Position numbers and translations under genes: made by a program. A stretch of DNA of 33,848 nt from NCBI GenBank assembly GCA_015065785.1, contig SVPR01000023.1, positions 1-33,848 of the forward strand, given 5' to 3'. This DNA comes from Oscillospiraceae bacterium (GTDB lineage Bacteria > Bacillota > Clostridia > Oscillospirales > Acutalibacteraceae). Below the pieces are notes generated by a model. The model worked only from the letters and a program-made list of their open reading frames with translations, was not told the DNA's origin and made no database searches. This document shows positions 21,301 to 28,439 of this stretch, in pieces (position 1 is the first letter of the stretch; each line of letters begins with the position of its first letter).

Positions 21301-24103
21301 TCAAGAGGAAAGTGCCGCTGGTATTTTCTACAAGTGGCTTTTCAGGAGCAATTTCAAACTTTGTTACTTCCTTATCTGCCTTCTTTAAAACGAAAGTATA
21401 CTCTGTGGGGTAACCGTGTACGTATGCTTTAACAGTGTTTTCGCCAAGCTTCATAGGATTCTGACGGGTTTCCTCTGTATCAAAATCAATACCACCGTTA
21501 AAGAATCTTCCGTATTCTGCATAGGAATACGTCTTTTTAGTACCATCCTTATAGTTGAAGGTAATGTCAGGATACGTAAGATATACGTCGTGGTAGAAGG
21601 TTTCACCTTCGTTGTCAAATTCAAGCCAACCGTCTACGTACTGAGTTATTGCCTTTGTAGGGGTAAGGGTAACGCTCTCAACCGGGTCTTCAACAACTTT
21701 AATTGTAAACTCTGCCTCAACACCGTTAAAGATTATCTTAGCGCTGTTTTCGCCCTTTTTGAACGGGTTGTATTCCTGGTCTATTTCAATTTCCCACGGA
21801 TAGCTGCATTCGTTAAGGTCTTTATCAGTTTTGTATTCCTTAACTGTACCGTCTGTAAAGGTAACCTTAAGGTCTATGTCCAAATCATCTAAGAAATAGT
21901 AGTAGTACTCTTCGCCATCTTCTGTTTCTGTCCAGTAGCCGTATCTATTCTCTATTAACTCATTATTGACAATAACCTCTACCTTTTTAACCGGATTAGT
22001 AGCAATCTCATAATCAAATTCAACTGCCTTGCCGAAAATTGCCAATATACCCTTATGCTCGCCTACGGTCAGCTTTGTTTCGCTGTCCTGCTTACCAAGG
22101 TAGGTTACGAAGCTCGTTTCGTCAAAATAATCGTGTATGTTGTTAAGAGTAAACGTATCTGCCTCTTTAGATTCATCCTTGTATTCAATTGTAACCTCTA
22201 TATCACCGGTATTAATATCATATTTGAAGTAAGGAACCTCGTAATACTCATCAGTTTCCTCGTCATACAGGCTTTCATAATCCATATAACCGGAAACGTC
22301 TACTGTAAGATTATTTAAAATTTTAACAGAAACATTCTTTACGGGAGACTCTTCAATCGTGAAGGTGTAATCTGTTTCACGGCCAAGGAAGTCAACCTTT
22401 ACTGTATTTTCACCGACATTAAACCTTGCGTTCTCACTGTCAAAGCTTGGCTCATCCTCAAATAAATCGTAGCACTCATCCCAGCCGCAGGTTACAGGGT
22501 CTCTGCCGTCATTAAAGGTAACCGTAACCACAGGGTAGGTTGCCGAAAGGTCATAATCGAAATAACCAATTCCCTTAAATGGGTCTTCATCGTCTGCCCA
22601 AATGTGCACACCGTCTACGAACTCGCGCAGCTCGGTTGTAGGTGTTACAGTAATGCTTTCTACCGGATTAGCAATAATCTCATAATCAAATTCAACTGCC
22701 TTGCCGAAAATTGCCAATATACCCTTATGCTCGCCTACGGTCAGCTTTGTTTCGCTGTCCTGCTTACCAAGGTAGGTTTCGTGGCTCGATTCGTCAAAAT
22801 AATCGTGTATGTTGTTAAGAGTAAACGTATCTGCCTCTTTAGATTCATCCTTGTATTCAATTGTAACCTCTATATCTCCGTCAATATCATATTTGAAGTA
22901 AGGAACATCGTAATACTCATCAGTTTCCTCGTCATACCGGCTTTCATAATCCATATAACCGGAAACGTCTACTGTAAGATTATTTAAAATTTTAACAGAA
23001 ACATTCTCTACGGGAGACTCTTCAATCGTGAAGGTGTAATCTATTTCACGGTCAAGGAAGTCAACCTTTACTGTATTTTCACCGACATTAAACCTTGCGT
23101 TCTCACTGTCAAAGCTTGGCTCATCCTCAAATAAACCGTAGCACTCATCCCAGCCGCAGGTTACAGGGTCTCTGCCGTCATTAAAGGTAACCGTAACCAC
23201 AGGGTAGGTTGCCGAAAGGTCATAATCGAAATAACCAATTCCCTTAAACGGGTCTTCATCGTCTGCCCAAATGTGCACACCGTCTACGAACTCGCGCAGC
23301 TCGGTTGTAGGTGTTACAGTAATGCTTTCTATCGGGTCAGGAATTATTGCAAATGTAAACTCCGCTTTAACACCTAAAACTTCAACTTCTGCAATATTAT
23401 CTTCACCAAGTTTATATATTCCTAAAGTGTTAGAGTCGTATAATTGCACACTATAGTCAAATTCTCCCCACACATCGTAAGGAATTGTTTTTGTATCACC
23501 ATTTTTATAATTTACTGTCACAATTGGGGCTGTTTCAGCAACATAATAAAAGAAAGTTTTACCAACTACTACTTCGTTGCCGTTTTCATCTGTTTCTATT
23601 TTGTCTTCCCAGCGGCCATCTACATTTTCTACTAAAGGTTTTGTTGCTACTGCAGAAATGCTTTCAATAGGGTTTGGTTCTATGGTAAAAGTATATTCTG
23701 CCATAACACCTTCGCTTTGTTGCGTTTCTTCGTTATAACCGTAAGTAAGACAAACTGTTTTTGTATGTGTGCCGGGCTTTAATTCTTTGTCTCCAGCACC
23801 CTGCTCACACCAAATAGAGTCTGTAAAATAGTCCCAGTATTCGTCAAAAGTAATGTCTTTTGTAGAACCATCCGAAAAAGTAAGTGTCATATTTGGTAAT
23901 GTGTCATCAAGATAATAGTAATTAAATGTTTCATCTTTTTCACCATCATATTCAATATGACAATTATAACCCTCAATAAGGTTTTTTGTGGCAGTCAAAT
24001 CAACCTTTGTAATTGTAACTTCATCTGCCGCAAAAGCAGTCATAGGAACACTTGCAAGAACAATTAAAATTGCAAGTATTGAACACAAGACCTTTCGTTT
24101 CAT
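18368..24103 (-). CDS. Large secreted multidomain protein, Ig-like and Fn3-like repeats (1911 aa)
   Basis: Probably an extracellular or cell-surface protein for adhesion or glycan interaction; the exact role is unknown. Residues 1-25 are a signal peptide (basic MKRK, hydrophobic core, cleavage after AFA). Residues 26 to about 1015 hold roughly nine Ig-like repeats of about 110 residues, each with a DG.W...YY, P.VTV.Y.DG, LGEN.VKV and YTFTI..NPV pattern. About 1015-1285 is a unique region I do not recognise. About 1285-1911 holds seven Fn3-like repeats (PTVxIANAKxGxxVKW, IYRSEYN, TYRYTVRAVNG). There is no LPXTG sorting signal, C-terminal membrane helix or dockerin, so it is released or held by its repeats. 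The ATG at 24103 is chosen because GGAG lies nine bases upstream and the signal peptide starts there. Two adjacent Ig-like repeats are duplicated almost exactly at DNA level. Confidence 0.82.
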   Translation of the reverse strand: MKRKVLCSILAILIVLASVPMTAFAADEVTITKVDLTATKNLIEGYNCHIEYDGEKDETFNYYYLDDTLPNMTLTFSDGSTKDITFDEYWDYFTDSIWCEQGAGDKELKPGTHTKTVCLTYGYNEETQQSEGVMAEYTFTIEPNPIESISAVATKPLVENVDGRWEDKIETDENGNEVVVGKTFFYYVAETAPIVTVNYKNGDTKTIPYDVWGEFDYSVQLYDSNTLGIYKLGEDNIAEVEVLGVKAEFTFAIIPDPIESITVTPTTELREFVDGVHIWADDEDPFKGIGYFDYDLSATYPVVTVTFNDGRDPVTCGWDECYGLFEDEPSFDSENARFNVGENTVKVDFLDREIDYTFTIEESPVENVSVKILNNLTVDVSGYMDYESRYDEETDEYYDVPYFKYDIDGDIEVTIEYKDESKEADTFTLNNIHDYFDESSHETYLGKQDSETKLTVGEHKGILAIFGKAVEFDYEIIANPVESITVTPTTELREFVDGVHIWADDEDPFKGIGYFDYDLSATYPVVTVTFNDGRDPVTCGWDECYDLFEDEPSFDSENARFNVGENTVKVDFLGRETDYTFTIEESPVKNVSVKILNNLTVDVSGYMDYESLYDEETDEYYEVPYFKYDINTGDIEVTIEYKDESKEADTFTLNNIHDYFDETSFVTYLGKQDSETKLTVGEHKGILAIFGKAVEFDYEIATNPVKKVEVIVNNELIENRYGYWTETEDGEEYYYYFLDDLDIDLKVTFTDGTVKEYKTDKDLNECSYPWEIEIDQEYNPFKKGENSAKIIFNGVEAEFTIKVVEDPVESVTLTPTKAITQYVDGWLEFDNEGETFYHDVYLTYPDITFNYKDGTKKTYSYAEYGRFFNGGIDFDTEETRQNPMKLGENTVKAYVHGYPTEYTFVLKKADKEVTKFEIAPEKPLVENTSGTFLLSPDDKHYPIYFPNQITYTVKLTYSDGTTKTYKNVKANDKIEGSCVGVDFHCYDFSQRYVIGAENTAVAWYRNHSCEFKVPVAENTYTAAALSGDTDLKLTLTKKDGTKEVYTAKYFEPGEGGDGFVAGTLYTDKGELSIGIEFDFDEKTATFKNFELLYGKAGGSDSFIRSNKLESNKWLNNLQMHDILSTVGSTAAMFADGYAKYYFGTEFTGFGGTFKGIAVDEALAMSAMMVYIEDFEYVEEDEKGAFTILTLDEAKDLAGQIFDVSKIDFASSPSYDAKTNTIKVRLQVYPEGYLNDQSFKYQNGKYILTMNWEAEFTETVMPVRIVVSEAGIIESVSFTEASCGDIKTITAVNAKGGVKVTYSAADNATEYEIYRSTNGSAAVKIATTSSLEYLDTTAKSNTTYTYKVRGINSSVQGNFSGVKTVKYLAMPKTTATISKTGFTVKWNKIDGASTYRIYRAEYVNGKWSGWTKLSDQKASVTSFADKNVKAGGIYKYTVRALASGGVASAYEGTPTLVYLLTPTVKIANAKGGVKATWNAVSGAKSYAIYRSEYNATTKKWSNWTNLGTTNSTTKSFTDKTAVSGKTYRYTVRAVNGNNMSLYTASNTLLYLAEPTVTIANAKAGITVKWTKSGGATGYTIYRSQYNSSTKKWSGWSTMGTAKGTATSWTDKSAKAGVTYKYTVRAVNDKVKSTYTASASLVRLTEPTVAIANAKTGITVKWSKVAGATGYTVYRQEFVNGKWSSWVNRGTAKANKTSWTDTKAESGKTYRYTVRAVNGKHLSSYTPTGNLIFLGEPTVKIANAANGVKVSWSAVAGAKGYTVYRSEYNAKTKKWSGWSNRGTAAATKTSWTDKKVTSGVYYKYTVRAVSGSYRSTYTSSAKLLYLATPTVTVAKVAAGVSVKWNKTAGAANYIVYRQEKIDGAWSNWTVLGTVKTTSYSDKTAQSGKEYRYTVRAVNGNYKSVYTASSTVNR
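22003..23341 (-). repeat. Near-identical tandem duplication of about 670 bp within the secreted-protein gene
   Basis: Two in-frame copies (about 22003-22671 and 22672-23341) each encode one TELREFVDG-type and one LNNLTVDVSGYMDY-type Ig repeat. They differ by scattered single-base changes and one codon (INTGD versus IDGD). The high DNA identity implies a recent duplication or gene conversion. Confidence 0.9.
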
Positions 24104-24152
24104 CTTTATCATCTCCATTTTTAAATTCTGGCACACAGTACCATACAATGTT

Positions 24153-24181
24153 ATTATACAACTCATTTTTTTATATGACAA
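24153..24181 (-). promoter_or_regulatory. Promoter of the large secreted-protein gene
   Basis: The minus strand has TTGTCA (24176-24181), a 17-bp spacer and TATAAT (24153-24158), about 50 bp before the ATG at 24103. Confidence 0.8.
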
Positions 24182-24230
24182 TGCACATTTTTTCCAAAAA
24201 AAGAATATTACATTTAGCAAATTTTTTAAA

Positions 24231-24258
24231 GGAAACAGAAAGCAGGAAATAGGAAATA
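24231..24258 (+). repeat. Heptamer array, four units (GGAAACA type)
   Basis: Units are GGAAACA, GAAAGCA, GGAAATA, GGAAATA, located upstream of the secreted-protein promoter. The same family occurs in the same orientation at 29786-29813. Confidence 0.85.
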
Positions 24259-24340
24259 GTGTCAATTAACGACGATTCCTGTTTAAATTATTTTAAAAAA
24301 ATACTACATTCTATCATTTGTACCATTGGTCAGTAAGTCA

Positions 24341-24538
24341 GTGATTAGTTCAGTTGTAAGTGTTAAGTTGCAAGAAATTGAGGGGCAAAGCCGATTAAAA
24401 TTATTTGTCAATTAAATAAACAAGTACTATCATTTTCAGTTTACAAAAAACTTTAAATGATAGTACTTATCTTTTTATTATTCAATTTACAATGCCGACC
24501 GCAGGTCCCGCAATTTTCAATTTTCAATTCTCAATTTT
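24341..24538. repeat. Composite intergenic element with long hairpin core
   Basis: Order: GTTGTAA-type heptads (about 24341-24373); mini-hairpin GGC-AAA-GCC (24384-24392) and GATTAAAA; the long hairpin at 24422-24468; TTATTATTCAATTTACAATGCC-like linker; mini-hairpin GACC-GCA-GGTC (24497-24507); four CAATTTT heptamers (24511-24538). It occupies the gap between hydF and the secreted-protein gene, and no gene is visible. Confidence 0.75.
24422..24468 (+). terminator. Long bipartite hairpin, right copy
   Basis: The 14-bp stem AAGTACTATCATTT pairs with AAATGATAGTACTT, followed by ATCTTTTT. Compared with the copy at 18189, one base pair is changed on both arms (T-A to A-T), so pairing is kept. The inner AGTTT/AAACT stem is also conserved. 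Confidence 0.75.
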
Positions 24539-24551
24539 AAGAGCGAAGCGA

Positions 24552-25736
24552 TTAAGCGCGTAGTGAAGCTGTCGCTCTGTCAAGAATTCCGTTGATTTTT
24601 GCAATTACTATGCCGTAATTTGAAATTGGGATTTGTTGCTCGTTTGAAAGAGAAATTCTTGTTTTCATTTCTCTTTCAGTAAGCATACACGCACCACAAT
24701 GAATTATAAGCTTATACTTTTTTAAATCTTCGGGAAAGTCACTGCCGGATGTAAAATCAAATTTTACATCTTTTTTTGTGTAGTTTTTTATCCAGTTTGG
24801 CAGTTTTTCTGTGCCTATATCGCCACATTGTCTGTGATGGGTACACCCTTCAGAAATTAAAACACAGTCACCGTTCTGTAATTCGTCTAATTTGTCAGCA
24901 CCATTTACCGCACCCCACAATTCGCCTTTGTAACGGGCAAAAAGAATTGAAAATGAAGTTAGCTCAATATTTTCCGGTACAATTTCATTCACTTTTTTAA
25001 ATGCTTGTGAATCAGTGATTACAAGTCTTGGTGGATTTTTGAACTTAGAAAGTGTTTCTTTTAATTCTGTATCCTTGGTTACAACAACAGTTGCACCAAT
25101 GTCTAAAAGCTCGCGAATTGTCTGTTGCTGTGGGAGAATAAGTCTTCCTTTAGGTGCAGAAGAATCAATCGGTGTTACTAAAACAACTGTGTCATTCTTT
25201 TTTATAATATCGCCTAAAAGAGTTTTTTCTTCTTTTTCTGTGTTGCTAAGCTCACCAATTAAATTTTTCAGTTCGTTTATATTTATATTTTCTTTTGCAC
25301 TCATATAAATTTCATTCTGCGGTAACTCTTGCTTTTCTGCTATTAAATCACATTTGTTAAATGCAATAATATATGGAATATTACGCTTTTCAAAATCCTT
25401 GATTAGCTCTATGTCTTCCCTTTGCTTGCCTTTGGTAGCATCAACCACTAAAACCGCAATATCCGTTTTATTTAGTATTTTTCTCGTTTTCTGGGCACGA
25501 AGCTCTCCCAATTCACCGGTGTCATCAATACCCGCGGTATCAATTATTACAACAGGACCAATCGGTAAAAGCTCCATCGCCTTTTTAACGGGGTCGGTTG
25601 TTGTACCTTTCACATCTGAAACTACAGAAAGCTCCTGATTTGTTATCTTATTTACAACGCTTGATTTACCTGCATTACGAAGCCCGAAAAATGCAATATG
25701 CACTCTCTCTGCCGATACTTTTTCATTTAAACTCAT
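24552..25736 (-). CDS. hydF: [FeFe]-hydrogenase H-cluster maturation GTPase HydF (394 aa)
   Basis: HydF is the scaffold on which the 2Fe subcluster of the H-cluster is assembled before transfer to the hydrogenase. The N-terminal GTPase domain has GLRNAGKSS (18-26), GTTTDP (44-49), DTAG (66-69) and NKCD (127-130). The C-terminal cluster-binding domain has CTHH at 298-301 and HCGAC at 346-350, the characteristic HydF iron-sulfur ligands. The length is typical. AGGAGA precedes the ATG, 15 bp after the hydG stop. It ends the hydE-hydG-hydF operon. Confidence 0.96.
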   Translation of the reverse strand: MSLNEKVSAERVHIAFFGLRNAGKSSVVNKITNQELSVVSDVKGTTTDPVKKAMELLPIGPVVIIDTAGIDDTGELGELRAQKTRKILNKTDIAVLVVDATKGKQREDIELIKDFEKRNIPYIIAFNKCDLIAEKQELPQNEIYMSAKENININELKNLIGELSNTEKEEKTLLGDIIKKNDTVVLVTPIDSSAPKGRLILPQQQTIRELLDIGATVVVTKDTELKETLSKFKNPPRLVITDSQAFKKVNEIVPENIELTSFSILFARYKGELWGAVNGADKLDELQNGDCVLISEGCTHHRQCGDIGTEKLPNWIKNYTKKDVKFDFTSGSDFPEDLKKYKLIIHCGACMLTEREMKTRISLSNEQQIPISNYGIVIAKINGILDRATASLRA

Positions 25737-25751
25737 TTTAAATTCTCCTGA

Positions 25752-27200
25752 TTAAAACCTGAAATCGCGTCTGTTAGATGCTTTTATATCAATAACATTC
25801 TGCTTTGCTAATTCTTTTGCTTTGGGGTTAGACACTTTTTCTAACTCTTTATCAATAAGCTCGAAGCCTATTTTCTTTGTATCTTCACTTGCATAGTCAA
25901 CAAGATATTCTGTAAGAGTCATTAAAGCGTTAGGGTGACAGCAGTTTATAATCTGACCGGTTTTGCAAAGGCTCATAAATCTGTCACCTGTTCTGCCCTC
26001 TCTGTAACAAGCGGTACAGAATGACGGAATGTGACCATTTTTCATAAGCCAATTAACAACCTCGTCAAGTGTTCTTTGGTCAGAAACATCAAACTGCTCA
26101 GAATCGTGTGGGCGTTCTTCCTCTGTGTAACCGCCAACTGAAGTTCTTGACGCACCGCTGATTTGTGAAACACCGAGTTCAAGTACTCTTTCACGAACCT
26201 CCTGACTTTCTCTTGTAGAAATAATCATCCCTGTGTAAGGAACCGCAATTCTGATACATGCAATGATTTTTTCAAAAATGTCGTCAGAAAGACCATTATC
26301 AAATTGGTCGGGGTCAATGTCATCTGCTCTTTTCAAACGAGGAACGCTTATTGTGTGCGGACCCACACCGTGAACTGCTTCAAGATGCTCTGCGTGCATT
26401 AAAAGTCCTGCAAATTCATATTTATATTTTTCAAGACCGAAAAGAACACCTAAACCGACATCGTCAATTCCGCCCTCCATTGCTCTGTCCATTGCTTCGG
26501 TGTGGTAAGCATAATTGTGCTTAGGCCCTGTCGGGTGCAATTCTTCATAGCTTTCTTTGTGATATGTTTCCTGGAAAAGAATATAAGTACCAATTCCCGC
26601 ATCCTTGAGTTTTTTGTAATTCTCAACTGTAGTTGCGGCAATATTTACATTAACCCTGCGAATTGCACCATTTTTGTGCTTGATTGAGTAAATAGTGTCA
26701 ATACACTCTAAAATGTACTCAATCGGGTTGTTTTTAGGGTCTTCGCCTGCTTCAATAGCAAGTCTTTTGTGACCCATATCCTGTAAAGCGATAACCTCTG
26801 CTTTAACCTCTTCCTGAGTTAATTTTTTTCTTGCAATGTGTTTATTCTGCATATGATAAGGGCAGTAAACACAACCATTTACGCAATAATTAGAAAGATA
26901 TAACGGCGCAAACATAACAATTCTGTTGCCATAAAAGGTCTGCTTAATTTCTCTTGCTAATGCATACATTTTCTCAATAATTTCCTCATTTTCACAAGCA
27001 AGTAAAACTGATGCTTCTCTGTGATTAAGCCCTGCACAGACTGTACCATTCTCTGTTTTTCTTGGTCTTGCTTTTTCTAAAATACTATTAATTAACTCAA
27101 TATTATTTTTGTTTTCTTCAGCATATTTTATTGTTTCTAAAATTTCACTGTCTGAAATAAATTCTTCTGCTTTTAAAGATTTTACATTATAGTTTGACAT
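25752..27200 (-). CDS. hydG: [FeFe]-hydrogenase maturation radical SAM tyrosine lyase HydG (482 aa)
   Basis: HydG cleaves tyrosine to make the CO and cyanide ligands of the H-cluster as an iron synthon. The radical SAM cluster motif CX3CX2C is at Cys106, Cys110 and Cys113 (SNYCVNGCVYC). The C-terminal auxiliary-cluster motif CX2CX22C is at Cys395, Cys398 and Cys421, which distinguishes HydG from the thiazole enzyme ThiH. Full length for the family. AAAGGAAG precedes the ATG; spacing to hydE and hydF is about 15 bp on each side, consistent with one transcript. Confidence 0.97.
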   Translation of the reverse strand: MSNYNVKSLKAEEFISDSEILETIKYAEENKNNIELINSILEKARPRKTENGTVCAGLNHREASVLLACENEEIIEKMYALAREIKQTFYGNRIVMFAPLYLSNYCVNGCVYCPYHMQNKHIARKKLTQEEVKAEVIALQDMGHKRLAIEAGEDPKNNPIEYILECIDTIYSIKHKNGAIRRVNVNIAATTVENYKKLKDAGIGTYILFQETYHKESYEELHPTGPKHNYAYHTEAMDRAMEGGIDDVGLGVLFGLEKYKYEFAGLLMHAEHLEAVHGVGPHTISVPRLKRADDIDPDQFDNGLSDDIFEKIIACIRIAVPYTGMIISTRESQEVRERVLELGVSQISGASRTSVGGYTEEERPHDSEQFDVSDQRTLDEVVNWLMKNGHIPSFCTACYREGRTGDRFMSLCKTGQIINCCHPNALMTLTEYLVDYASEDTKKIGFELIDKELEKVSNPKAKELAKQNVIDIKASNRRDFRF

Positions 27201-27214
27201 TTTAATACTTCCTT

Positions 27215-28267
27215 TTAATCAACTTGCTTTATATCTCCTCGGTCACAAACAATTTCGTAACCGATTTTTTGCATTTGTATTTTTAATTTTTCTACTTGCT
27301 CTGCTGACTCAACACCGGTTGCAAGCTTGTTGTCGTAAAGAGCATATTTTTTTCGTGTATTTTCGGGTGAAAGATTCGGCATTAAAACATTTGCACCTGC
27401 TAAAATTCCTGCTTCTCGTCCGCCGTCTTTTATTGTGCCGAGTGCCGTTGTTGCAGGTAATAAAATATTGGGCTTTATAAGTCTTATAATCGACAAATAA
27501 AATATTGTTTCTTCTGCCGTGCCCGATTTTTCATTTTTAAATGGCGTGTCCTTTTGCGGAATAAACGGGCCAATCCCACACATTTCGGGTGAAAATTCTT
27601 CTATAAATTTAAACTCTTTTGCAATTATTTCAGGCGATTGATACGGTGAACCAACCAAAAAACCTGAGCCTACCTGAAAATTCAAAGCCTTTAAATCTTT
27701 TAAACATCTCATTCTGTTGTCGTAAGACATATTTTGTGGATGAAGCTTTTCGTAATGCTCTTTTGAAACAGTTTCGTGCCTTAAAAGATAGCGGTCTGCA
27801 CCTGCATTTTTCATTTTTTCATAATCGGATTTTTGATATTCACCAAGTGAAAGTGTCACGGCACAATCAGGATATTTTTCTTTTATCTTTTTTACTATAT
27901 CTGAAATTTCATCTGCCGGAAACACACCCTCGCCACCTTGCAAAACAAAGGTACGAAAGCCTAATTTATAGCCATTTTCACAACAAGTTAAAATTTCTTC
28001 TTCGCTTAATTTATATCTTTCGCAATTTTTATTACTGCTTCTTATTCCACAGTAGAAGCAATCGTTTTTGCAAATATTGCTTATTTCAATTAAACCGCGA
28101 ATGAATATTTTATTTGAATACACTTCACGACGAGCCTTATCGGCTTTTTGCCTTAAGTATTCAGTTATTTCCCCATTACGATTTTTAATCAGAAACAAGT
28201 ATTCATCTTCACTTAAATAATGATTTTCTGATAAAAAATCAACCATTTTTTTCGCTTTTTCTATCAT
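27215..28267 (-). CDS. hydE: [FeFe]-hydrogenase maturation radical SAM protein HydE (350 aa)
   Basis: HydE is a radical SAM enzyme that acts on the HydG product during assembly of the dithiomethylamine-bridged diiron subcluster. The CX3CX2C cluster motif is Cys66, Cys70, Cys73 (ICKNDCFYCGI), followed by LQGGEG and the TIM-barrel repeats expected of the biotin-synthase-like family; its place before hydG and hydF settles the identity. The ribosome binding site (GTGGTGA) is weaker than those of hydG and hydF. A consensus promoter lies upstream at 28340-28368, with a leader hairpin at 28283-28307. The hydrogenase structural gene is not in this window. Confidence 0.95.
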   Translation of the reverse strand: MIEKAKKMVDFLSENHYLSEDEYLFLIKNRNGEITEYLRQKADKARREVYSNKIFIRGLIEISNICKNDCFYCGIRSSNKNCERYKLSEEEILTCCENGYKLGFRTFVLQGGEGVFPADEISDIVKKIKEKYPDCAVTLSLGEYQKSDYEKMKNAGADRYLLRHETVSKEHYEKLHPQNMSYDNRMRCLKDLKALNFQVGSGFLVGSPYQSPEIIAKEFKFIEEFSPEMCGIGPFIPQKDTPFKNEKSGTAEETIFYLSIIRLIKPNILLPATTALGTIKDGGREAGILAGANVLMPNLSPENTRKKYALYDNKLATGVESAEQVEKLKIQMQKIGYEIVCDRGDIKQVD

Positions 28268-28282
28268 TTGGTCACCACATTT

Positions 28283-28307
28283 GAATAAGCAGTTTTAACG
28301 CTTATTC
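28283..28307 (-). promoter_or_regulatory. Leader hairpin in the hydE 5' untranslated region
   Basis: A perfect 8-bp stem, GAATAAGC and GCTTATTC with a 9-nt loop, lies between the hydE promoter and its ribosome binding site. There is no T-run, so a protein or RNA-structure site is more likely than an attenuator. Confidence 0.5.
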
Positions 28308-28339
28308 CGTCAATCTTTCCGACTTTAAAAATCCACAAA

Positions 28340-28368
28340 ATTATAACTTAAATCATACTAAAAGTCAA
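28340..28368 (-). promoter_or_regulatory. hydEGF promoter
   Basis: The minus strand has TTGACT (28363-28368), a 17-bp spacer and TATAAT (28340-28345), about 75 bp before the hydE ATG. Confidence 0.85.
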
Positions 28369-28380
28369 TGAATTTGGCTA

Positions 28381-28409
28381 ATGACAATTCTTTAATCAGG
28401 TAGTATAAT
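28381..28409 (+). promoter_or_regulatory. Promoter of the MATE exporter gene
   Basis: ATGACA (28381-28386) and TATAAT (28404-28409) are separated by 17 bp, 31 bp before the ATG at 28440. It is back to back with the hydEGF promoter. Confidence 0.75.
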
Positions 28410-28439
28410 TTAGATATAATTTTGGAAAGAAGGCAAAAA

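Noticed and set aside
21416..21892. 158-aa plus-strand ORF, with similar ones at 22055-22318 and 22604-22987
   Set aside because: These are antisense frames of the secreted protein; the last two resemble each other only because the gene is duplicated there.
18125..24538. The secreted-protein gene as an insertion sequence or transposon cargo
   Set aside because: The flanking hairpins are direct copies without terminal inverted repeats around a transposase, and no transposase or integrase is present. Only the milder idea of recombination between flanks is kept.
27619..28104. 161-aa plus-strand ORF
   Set aside because: Antisense to hydE, which has clear radical SAM motifs; no translation signals and a low-complexity aromatic-rich product.
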